Below, piece after piece: positions 6,912 to 10,441 of a stretch of 10,441 bases of DNA (its first letter is position 1; every line of letters starts with the position of its first letter). The DNA is taken from NCBI GenBank assembly GCA_027593305.1, contig JAQCJA010000126.1, forward strand, positions 1-10,441, given 5' to 3'. The stretch comes from a bacterium (GTDB lineage Bacteria > Latescibacterota > UBA2968 > UBA8231). Position numbers and translations under genes: made by a program. The notes beneath the pieces were generated by a model, which was not told where the DNA came from, did no database searches, and saw nothing but the letters and a program-made list of their open reading frames with translations.

Positions 6912-7901
6912 ATGCCCATGATGAACCACGCCCCTCGCCAGACGACGGCAGACTGCTCCATACTCAAGTTGCTGGAGGCCCAGCAAGGGCTCCGCTCGGT
7001 CATCGACGATGTCAGGCGCGTGCTTGGCGTGGCCGTCGATGTGCTGATTCGAGGTGAGAGCGGCACCGGCAAGGAGCTGATTGCCCGGCTTCTGCACGAG
7101 GCCGATCCCCTGCGGTGCGGACACAGCTTCGTGGCAGTGAATTGCGCCGCCCTGCCGGAGAGCCTGCTCGAAGCTGATCTGTTCGGCTACCGCCGCGGCG
7201 CCTTCACGGGCGCCACGCACGACCGTGCAGGCTTGTTCGAGCAGGCCCACAGGGGCACTCTGTTTCTTGATGAGATCGGAGAGTTGCCTCCGCGCCTGCA
7301 ACCCAAACTGTTGCGAGTCCTGCAGGAGCGTCTCGTGCGGCCCGTCGGTGGGTCCGAGGAAGTGGCCGTCGATGTACGCGTGGTATCGGCGACCAATCGG
7401 GATCTGGATGTGTCCATGGGTCACGAAGGTTTCCGTGTCGATCTCTACTACCGCCTCGCTGACTTCGTTCTCGATCTGCCACCTTTGCGGCAGCGACGCC
7501 GTGACATCCCATATCTGGCCGATCATTTCCTGCACCTCTATCGAGATCTGTTTGATCGGCGGCACATCGACACACTCGGTGAGGGCGCCCGTGCCTGGCT
7601 GTGCAGTTGCGATTGGCGCGCCAACAATGTGCGCGAACTGAGCGTCGTTATGAAACGCGCCATCCTGCTCTGTGACGGGCCGGTGCTGACAGCCCAGCAC
7701 CTGTGGTCCGCCGTGTCACGGGGGGAGGGGGAGCGTGTCCGGCAAGGGCCGCCAGACGTTGATGAACACACGCGGCTGGAGGCGGCCCTGCAGCAGGCCG
7801 GGGGCAATCTGTCCGCTGCGGCCCGTCAACTTGGGATGAAGCGCTCCACTCTGCACGACCGGATCCGACGACACCGCATGCACACGGCAGCTCAATCGTG
7901 A
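6912..7901 (+). CDS. Second sensorless sigma-54-dependent activator (AAA+ plus Fis HTH)
   Basis: A 329-residue enhancer-binding protein, divergent from the one at 5614-6705 and clearly different in sequence. It shows Walker A GESGTGKE (48-55), GAFTGA (96-101), Walker B GTLFLDEIGE (115-124), an ATN sensor I (160-162), FRVDLYYRL with the arginine-finger region (174-182) and a Fis-type HTH at about 297-321. Only about 25 residues precede the AAA+ domain, so there is no receiver or ligand domain. The sensor II motif reads WRANNVREL (235-243) rather than the usual WPGNVREL, a real departure. ATG 6912 is chosen for its AAGGG site; TTG 6882 would add ten residues without adding a domain, and ATGs at 6918 and 6921 are also possible. 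The stop overlaps the next gene's GTG by 4 bp (GTGA), so the regulator and the methyltransferase are probably translated together. Confidence 0.9.
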   Translation: MPMMNHAPRQTTADCSILKLLEAQQGLRSVIDDVRRVLGVAVDVLIRGESGTGKELIARLLHEADPLRCGHSFVAVNCAALPESLLEADLFGYRRGAFTGATHDRAGLFEQAHRGTLFLDEIGELPPRLQPKLLRVLQERLVRPVGGSEEVAVDVRVVSATNRDLDVSMGHEGFRVDLYYRLADFVLDLPPLRQRRRDIPYLADHFLHLYRDLFDRRHIDTLGEGARAWLCSCDWRANNVRELSVVMKRAILLCDGPVLTAQHLWSAVSRGEGERVRQGPPDVDEHTRLEAALQQAGGNLSAAARQLGMKRSTLHDRIRRHRMHTAAQS

Positions 7902-8833
7902 GCCTTCTGCCAACCACCTGGCAGGATGCTCTGGCACACCGTCAGCGGCATTTCGATCTGCAGGACCCGGACATGTGCGTGCGCCTTCTGCATGGCGAAG
8001 ATCCGTCGTTGCGCTGTGATCGCTTCGGCTCTGTCTGCTGGTTCTACGAGTATGCGACCGGGCAGCCCGCAGCAGCCCGGCAGCTGCTGTATGAATCCTT
8101 TACGCGGGCGGCAGGCGCCCGCCACTGGCACGTGCATGCCATGCGCGATCGGGGCCGCCATCCACAACCAGGGCAACACACGGAGTCGGCTGACGCCCCC
8201 AGGTCCTGGCGCGCAACAGAAAACCAGCAGCTCTTTGAGCTGCGGGCCGGTACGGGGCAGTCGCCGGGGTTGTTTCTCGATCAGCGCGACAATCGCGCCT
8301 GGGTGCGACAGCACACACAGGGCGCCCGCATCCTGAACCTGTTCGCCTATACCGGCGGCTTCGGCCTCGCCGCCCTGGCCGGCGGCGCGCTGGAGGTCGT
8401 GCAGGTGGACGTCAGCCCCCCCTATCTCGACTGGGCACGCGTCAATGCGGCACTCAACGGCCTGGATTCGGACCGTGTGCAGTACAGCGCTGTGGATGCC
8501 CGCCTCCTTGTTGCCGGCTGCCGCAGGAAAGGCCGCCGCTTTGACGGCATCATCTGTGATCCCCCCTCTTTCGGTCGCGGGCGCGGCAGCAACCGGCGGG
8601 TGTTCCGTGTCGAACAGGACCTGGAGGAACTTGTGCGCGAATGCCGGGAAATCCTCGAACCGGGGGGCTGGGTTCTTGTGTCATGCAATTTCGAAGGCTG
8701 GACACAGGCACGCTTCGAGTCCGTTGTGCGTGGAATCGGCGGCACGATCGAGTCAGCGCCCGGTGCGGGCCAGGATTGCCAGGCCGCCGGGGTCCCGCCG
8801 CTGCTGAAGAGCTGCGTCCTGCGTCCTGCCTGA
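7898..8833 (+). CDS. Class I SAM-dependent methyltransferase, RlmI-like (COG1092 type) without PUA domain
   Basis: A 311-residue methyltransferase that probably modifies rRNA, though the substrate cannot be read from the sequence. Residues 28-44 (VRLLHGEDPSLRCDRFG) match the segment that follows the PUA domain in RlmI-like enzymes (RL.HGE....VDR.G). The Rossmann domain has GLFLDQRDNR (124-133), SAM-binding motif I ILNLFAYTGGFGLAAL (145-160), acidic Asp171 and motif IV DPPSFGRG (221-228). Cys263 in VSCNF occupies the position of the SCS cysteine of E. coli RlmI, a 23S rRNA m5C methyltransferase, but the following residues differ. The protein is about 85 residues shorter than RlmI, because the N-terminal RNA-binding PUA domain is absent. 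The GTG start overlaps the activator stop by 4 bp. A small-molecule or other RNA substrate is not excluded. Confidence 0.85.
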   Translation: MSLLPTTWQDALAHRQRHFDLQDPDMCVRLLHGEDPSLRCDRFGSVCWFYEYATGQPAAARQLLYESFTRAAGARHWHVHAMRDRGRHPQPGQHTESADAPRSWRATENQQLFELRAGTGQSPGLFLDQRDNRAWVRQHTQGARILNLFAYTGGFGLAALAGGALEVVQVDVSPPYLDWARVNAALNGLDSDRVQYSAVDARLLVAGCRRKGRRFDGIICDPPSFGRGRGSNRRVFRVEQDLEELVRECREILEPGGWVLVSCNFEGWTQARFESVVRGIGGTIESAPGAGQDCQAAGVPPLLKSCVLRPA

Positions 8834-8848
8834 TCTGTTGCTCCGGGC

Positions 8849-9610
8849 CTACAACCCCCACACGGATTGTGCCGTAGCGCCGAAGATCGCACCACGATCG
8901 GCGGCGCTGAGGTCGGCGAAGTATTCCAGGGGAACACGCAGGGAATTGTCGTAGCCCTCGCGTGAACTGACGGGAGGATAGTCGGATCCCCACATCAGGC
9001 GCTGCGGTCCGAAGGCATCCAGTGCCAGTCGAGCCAACGGCGGGATCGGATCGAAAGGCAGCGGCACCGGACAGAACTCACCAAATCCGGGGAGCTTCAT
9101 CGACAGATTCGGGTGGGCCGAGACATGGGCCAGTACCTGACGGAATTCTTCGTACGGTGCAACGATGTCCGGGCCCACGCCACCCAGGTGTTCGATGACG
9201 ATGCGCAGATCTGGAAATGTCTCGATCACCTCGTCGAATGCTGCCGAAAGCAACCATGCCGGTCGGCACGGGGCGCTGACGATGAGCCCGAGTTCACTGG
9301 CGGCACGCCATTGAGCCAATGGATCTGCCGCGGTGGCACGAGCGTTGGCGCGCAGACGAATGCCCTGGATCCCCTGTGCCGCCCAGTCACGCACAGCCGT
9401 GCCGTCATCGTCATCGGGGACAATCATGGCCGCTGCCAGTTTGCCCGGATACCGCGCGAGGCAATCCACCAGGTACGAATTGTCCGTATTGCCACCGTAC
9501 TGGATGAGTACCGCCTGCTCGACGCCCGAGGTTTCCATGTGTCGCAGCAGCGACTCCGCCGGCTCGTATTTCTGCAGCCCGGCGTGGCAGTGCGTGTCAA
9601 CGATGATCAT
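8849..9610 (-). CDS. Amidohydrolase-2 family metal-dependent hydrolase
   Basis: A 253-residue TIM-barrel hydrolase of the amidohydrolase_2 (PF04909) type, a family including lactonases, decarboxylases and other C-C or C-O hydrolases; the substrate is unknown. Metal-site landmarks are DTHCH with His7 and His9, the HLGG histidine His141, and GSDYP with Asp210. The segment where many relatives have a further His (after the ELGL strand) reads IVSAPCRP and lacks it. The start is ATG 9610: the conserved MIIVDTHCH begins there and a GGAGAAG (9619-9625) lies 8 nt upstream. A longer in-frame ATG at 9655 has no such site, and its extra codons would overlap the terminator hairpin. parA lies 99 bp upstream on the same strand but the hairpin probably separates their transcripts. 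The 3' end converges on the methyltransferase gene, 15 bp apart. Confidence 0.87.
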   Translation of the reverse strand: MIIVDTHCHAGLQKYEPAESLLRHMETSGVEQAVLIQYGGNTDNSYLVDCLARYPGKLAAAMIVPDDDDGTAVRDWAAQGIQGIRLRANARATAADPLAQWRAASELGLIVSAPCRPAWLLSAAFDEVIETFPDLRIVIEHLGGVGPDIVAPYEEFRQVLAHVSAHPNLSMKLPGFGEFCPVPLPFDPIPPLARLALDAFGPQRLMWGSDYPPVSSREGYDNSLRVPLEYFADLSAADRGAIFGATAQSVWGL

Positions 9611-9630
9611 GGAGCAGACTTCTCCGGCAG

Positions 9631-9665
9631 AACGAGAAAACGCCACACGTCTCATGTGCGGCGTT
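9631..9665 (-). terminator. Probable intrinsic terminator downstream of parA
   Basis: Read on the - strand, AACGCCGCAC (9665-9656), a 7-nt loop and GTGTGGCGTT (9648-9639) form a 10-bp stem fully paired in RNA with one G-U wobble. The run TTTTCTCGTT (9640-9631) overlaps the last two stem bases and continues beyond it. On the + strand the wobble becomes an A/C mismatch, so pairing favours - strand function. The tail is only moderately T-rich. It sits between the parA stop (9710) and the amidohydrolase start (9610). Confidence 0.65.
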
Positions 9666-9709
9666 CTATGGCAGAATCCTGCGGTGCGACAAGGTGAAGG
9701 GGCAGTCGA

Positions 9710-10441
9710 TCAGGCCAGCGCCGCCGCATGCGAGTGACCGACTTCGCTGGCGAGACGCCGGTAGTTGTCAGCACCCGTCGAACGCGGTTCGTACAGGATC
9801 ACGGGCTGCCCGAAACTTGGCGCGGCGGCGAGGCTGACGTTTCGCTTGATCGCCGTCTCGTAGACCTTGTCGTTGAAGTACGACTTTACTTCGGCGGCGA
9901 CTCGCTTCGACAGCTGCAGACGCTCGTCGTACATGGTCAGCAGCACCCCCTCGATTTCGAGGGTCGGGTTGAGATAGCGCTGCACGAGCTGGATGGAGTT
10001 GAGCAGCTTGCTCAGGCCCTCGAGGGCATAGTACTCGCACTGCACCGGAATCAGCACGGAATCTGCCGCTGTCAGGGCGTTCACCGTGAGCAGTCCCAGG
10101 GACGGCGGACAGTCGATAATGATGAAGTCGTAGTCGGATCGTACCGTTTCGAGGGCCTCCGTCAGACGCTTTTCACGCCCGAGAACGGAAGACATTTCGA
10201 CTTCGGCACCCGCCAGGGAAATGCGCGATGGTGCCAGATCAAGACCAGGGATGCCGGTGGAGCAGATCACTGCTTCGAGGGGGGCGTGACCAAGAAGAAC
10301 TTCGTAGACCGAACCGTCGTGGTTGTCGATGCCGGCTTCACAACCGCTCGTCGCATTGGCCTGGGGGTCTATGTCGATGAGCAGAGTGCGATTGCCGTCA
10401 TTGGCCAGACAGGCAGACAGATTGACTGCAGTCGTCGTCTT
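9710..10441 (-). CDS. parA: ParA/Soj chromosome-partitioning ATPase (N-terminus cut by window edge)
   Basis: The frame is open from the window edge, giving 243 residues that begin inside the deviant Walker A motif (KTTTAVNLSACLA), so only about 10-20 N-terminal residues are missing. LLIDIDPQANAT (20-31) and the Walker B FIIIDCPP segment with Asp110 identify a ParA-type P-loop ATPase. GVLLTMYDER and the C-terminal NVSLAAAPSFGQPVILYEPRS are typical of chromosomal ParA/Soj. Family knowledge: ParA dimers bind DNA with ATP and, with ParB-parS, segregate the origin. GTG at 10270 is not the start because the Walker A match lies upstream in the same frame. The expected downstream parB is absent: a terminator-like hairpin and an amidohydrolase gene follow instead. 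The family is certain; the chromosomal role is likely but parB could lie elsewhere. Confidence 0.94.
   Translation of the reverse strand, partial: KTTTAVNLSACLANDGNRTLLIDIDPQANATSGCEAGIDNHDGSVYEVLLGHAPLEAVICSTGIPGLDLAPSRISLAGAEVEMSSVLGREKRLTEALETVRSDYDFIIIDCPPSLGLLTVNALTAADSVLIPVQCEYYALEGLSKLLNSIQLVQRYLNPTLEIEGVLLTMYDERLQLSKRVAAEVKSYFNDKVYETAIKRNVSLAAAPSFGQPVILYEPRSTGADNYRRLASEVGHSHAAALA

Noticed and set aside
6696..7700. A 334-codon - strand frame opposite the second activator, running through the intergenic region
   Set aside because: It is the antisense of a clear GAFTGA protein and has no domain of its own.
9113..9697. A 194-codon + strand frame opposite the amidohydrolase
   Set aside because: The - strand frame has the HxH, HLGG and GSDYP motifs; this one is its shadow.
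10268..10270. GTG as the start of parA
   Set aside because: The same frame continues upstream to the window edge and includes Walker A and the IDIDPQ segment.

Overview
The window is about 10.4 kb of gene-dense, GC-rich bacterial chromosome. It has ten protein genes, two cut by the window ends, and no RNA genes, insertion sequences, CRISPR arrays or phage genes. The cell is a Gram-negative-type rod: it encodes an MltD-like lytic transglycosylase, MreD, PBP2 and RodA, plus two sigma-54 activators and a chromosomal-type ParA. The phylum cannot be fixed from this sequence. The extended RodA would fit several non-enterobacterial diderm lineages as well as a proteobacterium.

Bases 1-5625 (+ strand) look like one compact cell-wall elongation operon: mltD-like (5' end missing), mreD, mrdA (PBP2), mrdB (rodA) and a membrane-anchored TPR protein. 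Gaps are 17 and 9 bp, followed by a 4-bp and a 1-bp overlap. RodA (glycosyltransferase) and PBP2 (transpeptidase) make peptidoglycan, MreD is a membrane partner of the elongasome, and the transglycosylase cuts glycan strands. A wall-cutting and a wall-building activity are therefore probably co-expressed. No mreC lies directly before mreD.

Bases 5614-8833 hold two divergently transcribed sigma-54 enhancer-binding proteins (5614-6705 on -, 6912-7901 on +). Each is only an AAA+ domain plus a Fis-type helix-turn-helix, with no sensor or receiver domain. The roughly 0.2-kb region between them carries two overlapping inverted repeats that share a CGGCCG core, which are candidate operator DNA. The + strand activator overlaps by 4 bp a class I methyltransferase of the RlmI-like (COG1092) group that lacks the PUA domain.

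Bases 8849-10441 (- strand) hold an amidohydrolase-2 family enzyme and, upstream of it, a chromosomal-type ParA cut by the window edge inside its Walker A motif. A hairpin with a T-rich tail separates the two. No parB follows parA in the window.

There is no clear new defence or mobile system. The features most worth a second look are the sensorless divergent activator pair with its inverted repeats, the lytic transglycosylase joined to mreD-mrdA-rodA, the enlarged RodA, and the parB-less parA.
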